Shown: one piece after another, positions 1 to 7,250 of the stretch
Numbering within the stretch: position 1 is the first letter of the stretch
How the letters are laid out: each line of letters begins with the position of its first letter
Program-made: the position numbers and the translations under genes
DNA from: Lachnospiraceae bacterium
Lineage (GTDB): Bacteria; Bacillota; Clostridia; Lachnospirales; Lachnospiraceae
NCBI GenBank assembly: GCA_009774155.1
Contig: VSNE01000033.1
Coordinates: 1-14,395 of the forward strand
Reading direction: 5' to 3'
DNA: 14,395 nt
Notes under the pieces: model-generated
What the model saw: only the letters and a program-made list of their open reading frames with translations
Told to the model about the DNA's origin: nothing
The model's database searches: none

Positions 1-10
1 AGGGCTAAAA

Positions 11-1447
11 ATGAGTAATACAGCACAGACCTTGGCAAGCGGCAGGATTACAGCGCTGCTTGACGAGAACAGTTTTGTTGAAATCGGCGCGGCGGTTACT
101 GCCCGCGCGACGGATTTCAATATGAACAACACAGACACGCCATCTGACGGTGTGATTACCGGATATGGCGTTATCAACGGCAGTCTTGTGTATGTTTACA
201 GCCAGGACGCTTCTGTGTTAGGCGGTTCTATGGGAGAAATGCACGCAAAAAAGATTGTCAGGATTTATGATATGGCAATGAAGATGGGGGCGCCGGTTAT
301 CGGACTGATAGACTGCGCGGGACTCAGGCTTCAGGAGGCTTCCGACGCGCTGAATGCATTTGGGGAACTGTATCTGAAACAGACAATGGCATCGGGAGTT
401 ATTCCGCAGATTACGGCAGTGTTTGGCAACTGCGGCGGCGGAATGGCAGTTGCATCTGCAATGTCTGATTTTACTTTTATGGAAAGCAAAAAAGCAAAAT
501 TATTTGTCAATTCTCCGAACGCGCTGGAAGGAAATGAGGTTTCCAAATGCGACACTGCGTCTGCCGTTTTCCAGAGCGAAGAGTCGGGTATTATTGATGT
601 TGTGGCAGAAGAGGCGGAGCTGATTGCACAAATCCGAGAGTTGGTATCCCTGCTTCCGGCAAACAATGAAGATGACCTGTCTTACATGGACTGTGACGAC
701 GATCTGAACCGGGCGTGTGCAGACCTTGAGGCTTCCGCAGCAGATCCGGCCATCGCGCTTTCCATGATCTCTGATTCCGGTATCTTCTTCGAGACAAAAG
801 CAATGTATGCAAAGGATATGGTTACCGGCTTTATCAAGCTGAACGGAACTACCGTCGGCGCAGTGGCAAACAGAACTGTTTTATACGATGAGGAGGGTAA
901 TAAAGCGGAAGAGTTCAAGGCGGAGTTATCTGCAAGGGGATGTGATAAGGCGGCAAAATTCGTAGAATTCTGCGATGCTTTCAATATTCCAGTACTTACT
1001 CTTACGAATGCGGCTGGTTTCAAGGCATCTAAATGTACGGAGAAAAAGATCGCCAAAGCAGCGGCGGCCCTTACTTATGCATTTGCAAACGCATCTGTAC
1101 CCAAAGTCAACGTAGTGACCGGCAAGGCATACGGAAGCGCTTATGTAACTATGAACAGCAAAGGACTGGGCGCTGATTTCGTATATGCGTGGCCGCATGC
1201 TGAGATTGGCATGATGGATGCAAAGCTTGCAGCCAAAATTATGTATGCAGGAGCTGATGCAAAGGAGCTGAGAGAAAAGGCGGCAGCTTACGCAGAATTA
1301 CAGAATAATGTGGCCTCCGCGGCGAAAAGGGGCTATGTAGACACTGTTATTGATGCGCAGGATACGAGAAAATATGTCATCGGCGCATTTGAAATGTTAT
1401 TTACCAAGAGAGAAGACCGTCCAAATAAAAAGCATGGTACCGTTTAA
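11..1447 (+). CDS. Acyl-CoA carboxyltransferase subunit (MmdA / transcarboxylase 12S-like), divergent
   Basis: A 478-residue protein of the carboxyl transferase (crotonase-fold) family that includes propionyl-CoA carboxylase beta, methylmalonyl-CoA decarboxylase alpha (MmdA) and transcarboxylase 12S. Family-like stretches include SQDASVLGGSMGEMHAKKI (64-82), TMASGVIPQI (125-134), the KAYGSAY loop (372-378) and GLGADFVYAWPHAEI (385-399). Members of this family move the carboxyl group from an acyl-CoA to biotin. It is shorter than the usual 510 or so residues, lacking much of the N-terminal arm. The loops that normally form the oxyanion holes are altered: AGLRLQEA at 103-110, GNCGGGMAVASA at 139-150, and no PGFLPG-type loop near 333-346. 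The substrate is therefore uncertain; methylmalonyl-CoA is the default guess. It starts at ATG 11 with AGGG six bases upstream and is followed at once by an OadG-like gene, a biotin carrier and an OadB-type pump, which supports a decarboxylase role. The promoter lies outside the window. Confidence 0.85.
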   Translation: MSNTAQTLASGRITALLDENSFVEIGAAVTARATDFNMNNTDTPSDGVITGYGVINGSLVYVYSQDASVLGGSMGEMHAKKIVRIYDMAMKMGAPVIGLIDCAGLRLQEASDALNAFGELYLKQTMASGVIPQITAVFGNCGGGMAVASAMSDFTFMESKKAKLFVNSPNALEGNEVSKCDTASAVFQSEESGIIDVVAEEAELIAQIRELVSLLPANNEDDLSYMDCDDDLNRACADLEASAADPAIALSMISDSGIFFETKAMYAKDMVTGFIKLNGTTVGAVANRTVLYDEEGNKAEEFKAELSARGCDKAAKFVEFCDAFNIPVLTLTNAAGFKASKCTEKKIAKAAAALTYAFANASVPKVNVVTGKAYGSAYVTMNSKGLGADFVYAWPHAEIGMMDAKLAAKIMYAGADAKELREKAAAYAELQNNVASAAKRGYVDTVIDAQDTRKYVIGAFEMLFTKREDRPNKKHGTV

Positions 1448-1450
1448 AGC

Positions 1451-1456
1451 GAGGTG
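1451..1456 (+). promoter_or_regulatory. Ribosome binding site deciding the start of the OadG-like gene
   Basis: GAGGTG lies six bases before the ATG at 1463. A GTG start at 1454 in the same frame would have no ribosome binding site of its own, because it sits inside this motif. The ATG at 1463 also gives a typical lipoprotein signal peptide directly. Confidence 0.7.
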
Positions 1457-1462
1457 AATCAT

Positions 1463-2272
1463 ATGAGACAGAATTTAAGAAAAATCCTTGCAGTACTGAC
1501 TTTATCCGTAGCTGTGCTTGGACTGACTGCCTGCGGAAGCGCTGCTGCAGATGAAGAGATTGAATATAATGAGCAACACCTTCATTCCGTAGCGGATTTC
1601 CTGATCAGCAATTGGACGGCTATGTCCGAGGATGAGATAGCAGAGTATGCATCCATGGATGCAGAGGATGCAGAGCTGGTGATCAGCTCCTACGGACTTC
1701 CTTTCACGGCGGAGGCTTTTACAACTGCATTTGCAGGCTATGAGGGCTCGGTAGACGAGCTGGGCGCATATGTTTCAACCGACAGCTACGATGACCCCGT
1801 TATAAAAGGTGATGAGATTACGTTGAATGTGAATCTGACCTTTGAGACACGTCCGGCACAGTTATCTATCGTTTTTAATAAGAAGAGCGTGGCTGAGTCT
1901 GTTGCCCTGAATCCGGAATATACGATTGGCGAGATTCTTCAGAAGGCGGCCATGAACACCATTCTCGGTATGGGAACTGTATTTATCGTACTGATTTTCA
2001 TCAGTCTGGTTATCTACTGCTTTAATTTCATTCCGGCTATTCAGGAGAAATTTAGCGGAAAGAAGAAGGAAGATGCAGTCAAGACAGCGGCGGCTCCGGC
2101 GAAGCCTGCGGCAGCGGCAGCGGCGGCTCCAAAAACAGAGGATCTGACAGACGACGGCGAGCTGGTAGCGGCGATTACGGCTGCGATCTGCGCTTACCGC
2201 GGAACCTCAGCCGACGGTTTTGTTGTCCGCTCCATCAAACGTGCAGATTCGGCAAAATGGAAAAGAGCTTAA
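1463..2272 (+). CDS. OadG-family decarboxylase subunit fused to an extracytoplasmic lipoprotein domain
   Basis: A 269-residue protein. The N-terminus is a lipoprotein signal peptide: basic MRQNLRK, a hydrophobic stretch, then lipobox LTAC with Cys24. About 140 residues of acidic soluble sequence follow (25-165), which I cannot assign to a known fold. Next come one membrane segment (about 167-190), a Lys-rich stop, an Ala/Pro linker (208-223), and a C-terminal block with ELVAAITAAICAY and GTSADGFVVRSIKR that is typical of OadG/MmdD subunits. In the known enzymes this small subunit anchors and assembles the soluble carboxyltransferase and the pump, with the C-terminus in the cytoplasm. Here the lipid anchor and extra domain would sit outside. 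Classical OadG is only about 80 residues, so this is a fusion. It lies between the carboxyltransferase and the biotin carrier. The OadG part is fairly sure; the job of the outer domain is unknown. Confidence 0.75.
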   Translation: MRQNLRKILAVLTLSVAVLGLTACGSAAADEEIEYNEQHLHSVADFLISNWTAMSEDEIAEYASMDAEDAELVISSYGLPFTAEAFTTAFAGYEGSVDELGAYVSTDSYDDPVIKGDEITLNVNLTFETRPAQLSIVFNKKSVAESVALNPEYTIGEILQKAAMNTILGMGTVFIVLIFISLVIYCFNFIPAIQEKFSGKKKEDAVKTAAAPAKPAAAAAAAPKTEDLTDDGELVAAITAAICAYRGTSADGFVVRSIKRADSAKWKRA

Positions 2273-2293
2273 TCAATTAGGAGGAATATTGAA

Positions 2294-2665
2294 ATGAAAA
2301 ATTATACCATTACTGTAAATGGAACTGTATATGATGTAACTGTTGAAGAGGGCGGCGCAGGAAGCGCGCCGGTTCGTACCGCAGCGCCAAAGGCAGCTCC
2401 GAAGGCGGCTCCCGCAGCGGAAGCTCCTGCTCCCGCAGCAGCCGGCGCAGGCTCTGTCGAGGTAACTGCTTCTGTACCCGGAAAGGTATTCAAGGTGGAG
2501 GCAAGCGTTGGGCAGGCTGTGAAGAGCGGCGATCCAATCGTTATCCTTGAGGCAATGAAGATGGAGATTCCGGTCGTTGCTCCGGAGGACGGAACCGTTG
2601 CAGGCATTAATGTATCCGTTGGTGATGCAGTAGAATCCGGTGATGTATTAGCTACCATGAACTAA
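2294..2665 (+). CDS. Biotin carboxyl carrier protein of the decarboxylase (MmdC / transcarboxylase 1.3S-like)
   Basis: A 123-residue biotin carrier. It has a short N-terminal strand region (1-20), a flexible Ala/Pro linker with APKAAPKAAP-type repeats (about 29-53), and a biotinyl domain (about 56-122). The domain contains the biotinylation motif EAMKMEI, in which Lys89 is the modified residue, and the paired glycine turns of the biotinyl fold. The swinging biotin accepts a carboxyl group from a carboxyltransferase and delivers it to the membrane beta subunit for decarboxylation. The 123-residue length and Lys89 position match the classical Propionibacterium transcarboxylase 1.3S subunit, as I recall it. 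AGGAGG at 2279-2284 gives a strong start. It is the only biotin domain in the cluster, since neither carboxyltransferase carries one, so both probably use it. Confidence 0.9.
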   Translation: MKNYTITVNGTVYDVTVEEGGAGSAPVRTAAPKAAPKAAPAAEAPAPAAAGAGSVEVTASVPGKVFKVEASVGQAVKSGDPIVILEAMKMEIPVVAPEDGTVAGINVSVGDAVESGDVLATMN

Positions 2666-2710
2666 TTGCCGCGTAGACTGATACATGAATAAATCATTGG
2701 AGGTTACAAC

Positions 2711-3862
2711 ATGAGTTACATTGCTGAGACTTTGGGAAACCTCGTGCATCAGACCGCGTTCTTTAATCTGACGTGGGGCAATTATATTATGATTGTCGTT
2801 GCATGTGTGTTCCTTTATCTGGCTATCGCAAAAGAATATGAGCCTCTTCTTCTGGTTCCGATTTCTTTTGGTATGCTTTTGGTTAATATCTATCCGGATA
2901 TTATGCTTAGTATTGAAGATTCTCCCAATGGCGTTGGCGGTCTTCTTCACTACTTTTATTTAATGGATGAATGGGCGATCCTCCCATCCCTGATTTTTAT
3001 GGGTGTTGGCGCGATGACGGACTTCGGTCCTCTGATTGCAAATCCGAAAAGCTTCCTGCTCGGCGCAGCGGCACAGTTCGGTATTTTTGCGGCCTATCTC
3101 GGCGCTATGGCGCTTGGGTTCAGTGATAAGGCGGCGGCGGCAATCTCTATTATCGGCGGAGCAGACGGCCCTACCTCTATCTTTCTGGCAGGCAAGCTGC
3201 AGCAGACGGCCATCATGGGACCTATAGCCGTTGCGGCATATTCCTATATGTCTCTCGTTCCGATTATTCAGCCGCCTATTATGAAGCTGCTGACAACGGA
3301 GGAGGAAAGAAAAATTAAAATGGCGCAGCTTCGTCCGGTTTCCAAGCTGGAGAAGATTCTGTTTCCGATCATTGTTACCATTATCGTATCCATGATCCTT
3401 CCGACTACAGCTCCGCTGGTTGGTATGCTGATGCTTGGAAATCTGTTCAGAGAGAGCGGCGTTGTCCGTCAGCTTACAGAGACTGCTTCTAATGCGCTTA
3501 TGTACATCGTTGTTATTCTGCTCGGCACATCCGTAGGCGCAACGACCAGCGCGGAGGCATTCCTGAACTGGGACACGATTAAAATTGTAATTTTAGGTCT
3601 GGTTGCATTCTCATTCGGTACTGCCGCGGGCGTTCTGTTCGGTAAGCTGATGTGCAAAGTAACCGGAGGAAAAGTGAATCCGCTGATTGGTTCCGCAGGA
3701 GTGTCTGCAGTGCCGATGGCGGCCCGTGTATCCCAGAAGGTTGGAGCTGAGGCAGACCCGACCAACTTCCTTCTGATGCATGCAATGGGTCCGAATGTGG
3801 CAGGCGTAATCGGTACTGCTGTGGCAGCCGGTACCTTTATGGCTATCTTCGGTGTATTCTAA
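2711..3862 (+). CDS. Sodium-translocating decarboxylase beta subunit (OadB/MmdB/GcdB family)
   Basis: A 383-residue, strongly hydrophobic membrane protein. It carries the family hallmark GGADGPTSIF at 149-158, in which the Asp (152) corresponds to the essential sodium-site aspartate of Klebsiella OadB. The C-terminal region contains GVSAVPMAARVSQKVG and HAMGPNVAGVIGTAVAAG, also typical of the family. These proteins decarboxylate carboxybiotin on the cytoplasmic side and pump Na+ outward. The length is in the normal range (about 370-430). GGAGG at 2699-2703 supports the ATG at 2711. The gene lies between the biotin carrier and the OadA-like gene, so it is the energy-coupling part of the complex. 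The family is clear; which decarboxylase it serves (oxaloacetate, methylmalonyl-CoA or another) is set by the partner carboxyltransferases, not by this subunit. Confidence 0.93.
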   Translation: MSYIAETLGNLVHQTAFFNLTWGNYIMIVVACVFLYLAIAKEYEPLLLVPISFGMLLVNIYPDIMLSIEDSPNGVGGLLHYFYLMDEWAILPSLIFMGVGAMTDFGPLIANPKSFLLGAAAQFGIFAAYLGAMALGFSDKAAAAISIIGGADGPTSIFLAGKLQQTAIMGPIAVAAYSYMSLVPIIQPPIMKLLTTEEERKIKMAQLRPVSKLEKILFPIIVTIIVSMILPTTAPLVGMLMLGNLFRESGVVRQLTETASNALMYIVVILLGTSVGATTSAEAFLNWDTIKIVILGLVAFSFGTAAGVLFGKLMCKVTGGKVNPLIGSAGVSAVPMAARVSQKVGAEADPTNFLLMHAMGPNVAGVIGTAVAAGTFMAIFGVF

Positions 3863-3883
3863 AAAGTGTAGGAGGAATAAAAA

Positions 3884-5296
3884 ATGACTGAAATCGCTAA
3901 AAAGCCGATTAAAATTACAGAAACTATTCTGCGTGACGCCCATCAGTCCCTGATTGCGACCCGTATGAGTACAGAGCAGATGCTTCCGATTGTTGAAAAA
4001 CTGGATCAGGTTGGCTATCATTCCCTGGAGTGCTGGGGAGGCGCAACCTTTGATGCATCCCTTCGATTTCTGAAAGAAGATCCGTGGGAGAGACTGAGAA
4101 AAATTAAAGCAAAAGCAAAAAACACCAAGCTTCAGATGCTGTTCCGCGGACAGAATATTCTTGGCTACCGCCCGTACGGTGACGATGTGGTAGAGTACTT
4201 TGTACAGAAATCAATTGCAAACGGCATTGATATCATCCGTATTTTTGACTGTCTAAATGATCTCCGCAATCTGGAGACGGCAGTAAAGGCTTCCAACAAG
4301 GAAAAGGGACATGCGCAGATTGCCCTTTCCTATACGCTGGGGGATGCCTATACGTTGGAATATTGGACCGGTATGGCAAAAAAGATTGAGGAGATGGGAG
4401 CCGACTCCATCTGTATCAAGGATATGGCGGGCCTTTTGCTTCCATATGCCGCAACAGAGCTGGTTACCGCGCTGAAGGAGACGGTTAAGATTCCGATTCA
4501 GCTTCATACCCATTATACCTCCGGCGTTGCTTCCATGACTTACATGAAAGCAGTGGAGGCTGGCGTGGACGTAATTGACTGTGCAATGTCTCCGTTTGCG
4601 CTTGGCACTTCACAGCCTGCAACAGAGGTTATGGTGGAGACCTTCAAGGGCACCCCGTATGACACCGGATACGACCAGAATCTTCTGGCCGAGATTGCTG
4701 ATTACTTCAGGCCGATGCGTGATGAGGCGCTGGAGAGCGGTCTTTTGAACCCGAAGAACATGGGCGTTAACATTAAAACTCTGCTGTATCAGGTGCCTGG
4801 CGGAATGCTGTCCAACCTGACCTCTCAGTTAAAGGAGCAGCACGCGGAGGATAAATACTATGAGGTGCTGGAGGAGGTTCCGCGTGTGCGTAAAGACCTC
4901 GGTGAGTGTCCTCTGGTTACTCCGTCCTCTCAGATCGTCGGTACGCAGGCTGTATTCAACGTACTGATGGGCGAGCGTTACAAGATGGTGACAAAGGAGA
5001 CCAAGGCTGTCCTGTCCGGTCATTACGGTAAAACTGTAAAACCGTTCAATCCGGAAGTACAGAAAAAATGTATTGGGGATGAGGAAATCATTACCTGCCG
5101 TCCGGCCGATCTGGTAGGCAACGAGCTTCCGTCCCTGGAAGCCGAGATGGCTCAGTACAAAGAGCAGGACGAGGACGTATTATCCTATGCGCTGTTCCCG
5201 CAGGTTGCTATGGATTTCTTTAAATACAGAGAAGCCCAGAAGACCAAGATAGATGCAACGGTTGCGGATACGGAGAACGGGGCATATCCGGTTTAA
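3884..5296 (+). CDS. oadA: Oxaloacetate/pyruvate carboxyltransferase subunit (OadA / transcarboxylase 5S type)
   Basis: A 470-residue protein with an HMG-CoA lyase-like TIM barrel (about 10-300) followed by the conserved carboxylase domain PYC_OADA (about 300-460). Metal and active-site residues are visible: RDAHQS with Asp18, CIKDMAGLL with Lys179 (the lysine carbamylated in the family), and LHTHYTSG with His208 and His210. In the family it moves carboxyl groups between oxaloacetate/pyruvate and biotin. Unlike Klebsiella OadA, it has no C-terminal biotinyl domain. In that respect it resembles transcarboxylase 5S and the archaeal-type pyruvate carboxylase B subunit, and it must depend on the separate carrier at 2294. 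No biotin carboxylase gene is in the window, which favours decarboxylation or transcarboxylation over ATP-driven pyruvate carboxylation. GGAGG at 3871-3875 supports the start. It is the last gene of the operon, with a terminator just after it. Confidence 0.9.
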   Translation: MTEIAKKPIKITETILRDAHQSLIATRMSTEQMLPIVEKLDQVGYHSLECWGGATFDASLRFLKEDPWERLRKIKAKAKNTKLQMLFRGQNILGYRPYGDDVVEYFVQKSIANGIDIIRIFDCLNDLRNLETAVKASNKEKGHAQIALSYTLGDAYTLEYWTGMAKKIEEMGADSICIKDMAGLLLPYAATELVTALKETVKIPIQLHTHYTSGVASMTYMKAVEAGVDVIDCAMSPFALGTSQPATEVMVETFKGTPYDTGYDQNLLAEIADYFRPMRDEALESGLLNPKNMGVNIKTLLYQVPGGMLSNLTSQLKEQHAEDKYYEVLEEVPRVRKDLGECPLVTPSSQIVGTQAVFNVLMGERYKMVTKETKAVLSGHYGKTVKPFNPEVQKKCIGDEEIITCRPADLVGNELPSLEAEMAQYKEQDEDVLSYALFPQVAMDFFKYREAQKTKIDATVADTENGAYPV

Positions 5297-5310
5297 TAGA
5301 GCATTATGAT

Positions 5311-5338
5311 AGGGCTGCCGCTTTGCGGCGGCCCTTTT
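5311..5338 (+). terminator. Intrinsic terminator of the decarboxylase operon
   Basis: An 11-bp stem (5311-5321 with 5325-5335, a single G-U pair) is closed by a TTT loop and followed by T residues to 5338. The stem is nearly all G-C. It starts 14 bases after the OadA-like stop codon and separates this operon from the flavoprotein gene. Its position also argues against the upstream in-frame ATG at 5306 as a start for that gene. Confidence 0.85.
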
Positions 5339-5346
5339 AAATACGC

Positions 5347-5352
5347 GGAGAG
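5347..5352 (+). promoter_or_regulatory. Ribosome binding site deciding the flavoprotein start
   Basis: GGAGAG lies four bases before the ATG at 5357, and that ATG begins directly with the FAD-binding strand. The in-frame ATG at 5306 would place translation through the terminator stem and add 17 residues unrelated to the fold. Confidence 0.7.
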
Positions 5353-5356
5353 TGAT

Positions 5357-6586
5357 ATGACAAAACTTGCGATTATCGGCGGCGGAGCCGCAGGCATGAT
5401 GGCTTCTGTTTTCGCTGCCAGGCGGGGACTGGAGGTACATGTGTATGAGAAAAATGAGAAGCTTGGAAAAAAGCTTTATATCACGGGAAAGGGGCGCTGT
5501 AATCTGACCAATGCCTGCCATATGGAGGAGCTTTTTGCCGCTGTAAGGAGCAACCCTAAATTTTTATACAGCGCATTTTACGGCTTCACGAATCAGGATG
5601 TTATAGATTTTTTTGAACAGGAAGGCTTAGCGCTGAAAACAGAACGGGGAGGCCGGGTATTTCCTCAGTCTGATCGGTCGGCGGACGTTCTGGATACATT
5701 GCATAGGGCTATGAAAAAGGCCGGAGTGCGGATTCACCTGAATACGGAAGTGAAGCGTATATATAAGTCAGAAGGACGCTTCTGCATAGAGCCGGCAGCG
5801 CAGCCTCCGGTATGGGCAGACGCGGTGTTTGTGGCAACCGGAGGGATCTCTTATGAAAGCACCGGCTCTACGGGAGACGGCTACCGTTTTGCGGAGAAAT
5901 TCGGTTTAAAGGTAACAAAGACCTGCCCTTCCCTTGTTCCGTTCAATATCCGGGAGCCTTATGTAAAAGAGCTTCAGGGATTGGCGCTGAAAAATGTTTC
6001 CATTCGTATTTTTGACGAAAAAAGGGTACTATATGAAGACTTTGGGGAAATGCTGTTTACACATTTCGGAGTGAGCGGCCCGCTGATTCTGTCTGCCAGC
6101 AGCGTTTGCGCCGGAAAAATCCGGGAGAAAGAACTGAAGATGATTCTGGATTTAAAACCGGCGCTTTCAGAGGAGCAGCTTGATAACAGAATTCTCAGAG
6201 AATTTGCGGCGGCAAAAAACAAGCGGTTTAAAAACGTACTCCCGGCTTTCTTCCCCTCAAAGCTGGTTCCGGTCATGCTTGCTTTAAGCGAAATCGCACC
6301 GGATAAAAAAATCAGCGAGATTACAAAAGAGGAACGGCAGCATTTTCTGCGCTGCATGAAACAACTGGAATTGACCATTACAGGTGTCAGAGGTTATAAT
6401 GAAGCTATCATTACAAAAGGCGGCGTGTCGGTCAAAGAAATCAATCCGGCAACGATGGAATCCAAAAAGGTTCCGGGATTGTATTTTATCGGAGAGGTAT
6501 TGGATCTGGACGCAGTGACAGGAGGCTTTAACCTGCAGATTGCATGGTCCTCTGCCGTGGCAGCCGCCGTAAATGTGGGAGGTTAG
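5357..6586 (+). CDS. HI0933/YhiN-family FAD-dependent oxidoreductase
   Basis: A 409-residue flavoprotein. The N-terminal Rossmann motif GGGAAG (8-13) binds the FAD ADP moiety. GKGRCNLTN (44-52) is the signature of the HI0933 (YhiN) family. The C-terminal block GEVLDLDAVTGGFNLQ (379-394) closes the FAD site, and the preceding TKGGVS and NPATMESK stretches are also typical. The physiological reaction of the family is not established; databases often label it aminoacetone oxidase-like or BaiN-like, and I would not choose between these from sequence. The length is normal. It opens the yhiN-cmk-ispH-rpsA cluster, and its stop codon lies one base before the cmk start. No convincing promoter is visible between the terminator and the start, so initiation may occur further upstream or by read-through. 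Confidence 0.9.
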   Translation: MTKLAIIGGGAAGMMASVFAARRGLEVHVYEKNEKLGKKLYITGKGRCNLTNACHMEELFAAVRSNPKFLYSAFYGFTNQDVIDFFEQEGLALKTERGGRVFPQSDRSADVLDTLHRAMKKAGVRIHLNTEVKRIYKSEGRFCIEPAAQPPVWADAVFVATGGISYESTGSTGDGYRFAEKFGLKVTKTCPSLVPFNIREPYVKELQGLALKNVSIRIFDEKRVLYEDFGEMLFTHFGVSGPLILSASSVCAGKIREKELKMILDLKPALSEEQLDNRILREFAAAKNKRFKNVLPAFFPSKLVPVMLALSEIAPDKKISEITKEERQHFLRCMKQLELTITGVRGYNEAIITKGGVSVKEINPATMESKKVPGLYFIGEVLDLDAVTGGFNLQIAWSSAVAAAVNVGG

Positions 6587-6587
6587 A

Positions 6588-7250
6588 ATGAGTCATAGCT
6601 ATAATATTGCAATTGACGGTCCCGCCGGAGCGGGAAAAAGTACGGTTGCAAAAAGAATTGCCAGGGAATTGAATTATATTTATGTGGATACAGGCGCCAT
6701 GTATCGCGCAATGGCTCTGTATCTGATTCACAATCAGGTGGATTCCCGGGATCAAGCGGCAATCGCGGAAGCGTGCAGATACGCGGATATCTCCATTGAA
6801 TATCAGGACGGGGAACAGGTAGTGCTTTTAAACGGCGAGAATGTGAACGCTTATCTGCGTACGGAGGAGGTAGGCAATATGGCATCCGTCTCTTCGGCCG
6901 TGCCGGAGGTAAGACTGAAGCTGGTGGAGCTGCAAAGAAGGCTTGCGGCAAAAGCGGATGTGGTTATGGACGGCCGGGATATCGGCACCTATGTGCTTCC
7001 GGATGCCGATGTAAAGATTTACCTGACTGCCAGCAGCCGGACACGGGCAGAGCGCCGTTTTCTGGAGCTTAAGGAAAAAGGCGGGAACCGGAGCCTTGAC
7101 GAAATCGAACAGGATATCGTAGAGCGGGACAGGCGGGATATGAGCCGGGAATTTGCTCCTCTCAGACAGGCGGAGGATGCGGTTCTTGTGGATTCCTCGG
7201 ATATGACGGCGGATGAGGTGGTAGAAAGGATTATTTCTCTATGCAGGTAA
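6588..7250 (+). CDS. cmk: Cytidylate kinase
   Basis: A 220-residue (d)CMP kinase that phosphorylates CMP and dCMP with ATP for nucleotide recycling and DNA precursor supply. The P-loop GPAGAGKST is at 11-19, the DTGAMYRA motif at 34-41 helps bind the nucleotide monophosphate, DGRDIG is at 128-133, and the arginine-rich lid region RTRAERR is at 151-157. The length is standard for the family. I chose the ATG at 6588 because GGGAGG (6577-6582) sits five bases before it; the ATG at 6573 in the same frame lies inside the upstream gene and has no good site. The last 10 bases overlap ispH, which suggests translational coupling. It is cytoplasmic and housekeeping, and I see nothing odd in it. Confidence 0.96.
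   Translation: MSHSYNIAIDGPAGAGKSTVAKRIARELNYIYVDTGAMYRAMALYLIHNQVDSRDQAAIAEACRYADISIEYQDGEQVVLLNGENVNAYLRTEEVGNMASVSSAVPEVRLKLVELQRRLAAKADVVMDGRDIGTYVLPDADVKIYLTASSRTRAERRFLELKEKGGNRSLDEIEQDIVERDRRDMSREFAPLRQAEDAVLVDSSDMTADEVVERIISLCR

Noticed and set aside
2370..2455. GC-rich repetitive stretch in the biotin carrier gene
   Set aside because: It simply encodes the Ala/Pro linker common to biotin carriers, and is not a DNA repeat element.
5305..5310. TATGAT as a -10 box for the flavoprotein gene
   Set aside because: There is no matching -35 element at 16-18 bases and no extended -10. The terminator stem starts immediately after it.
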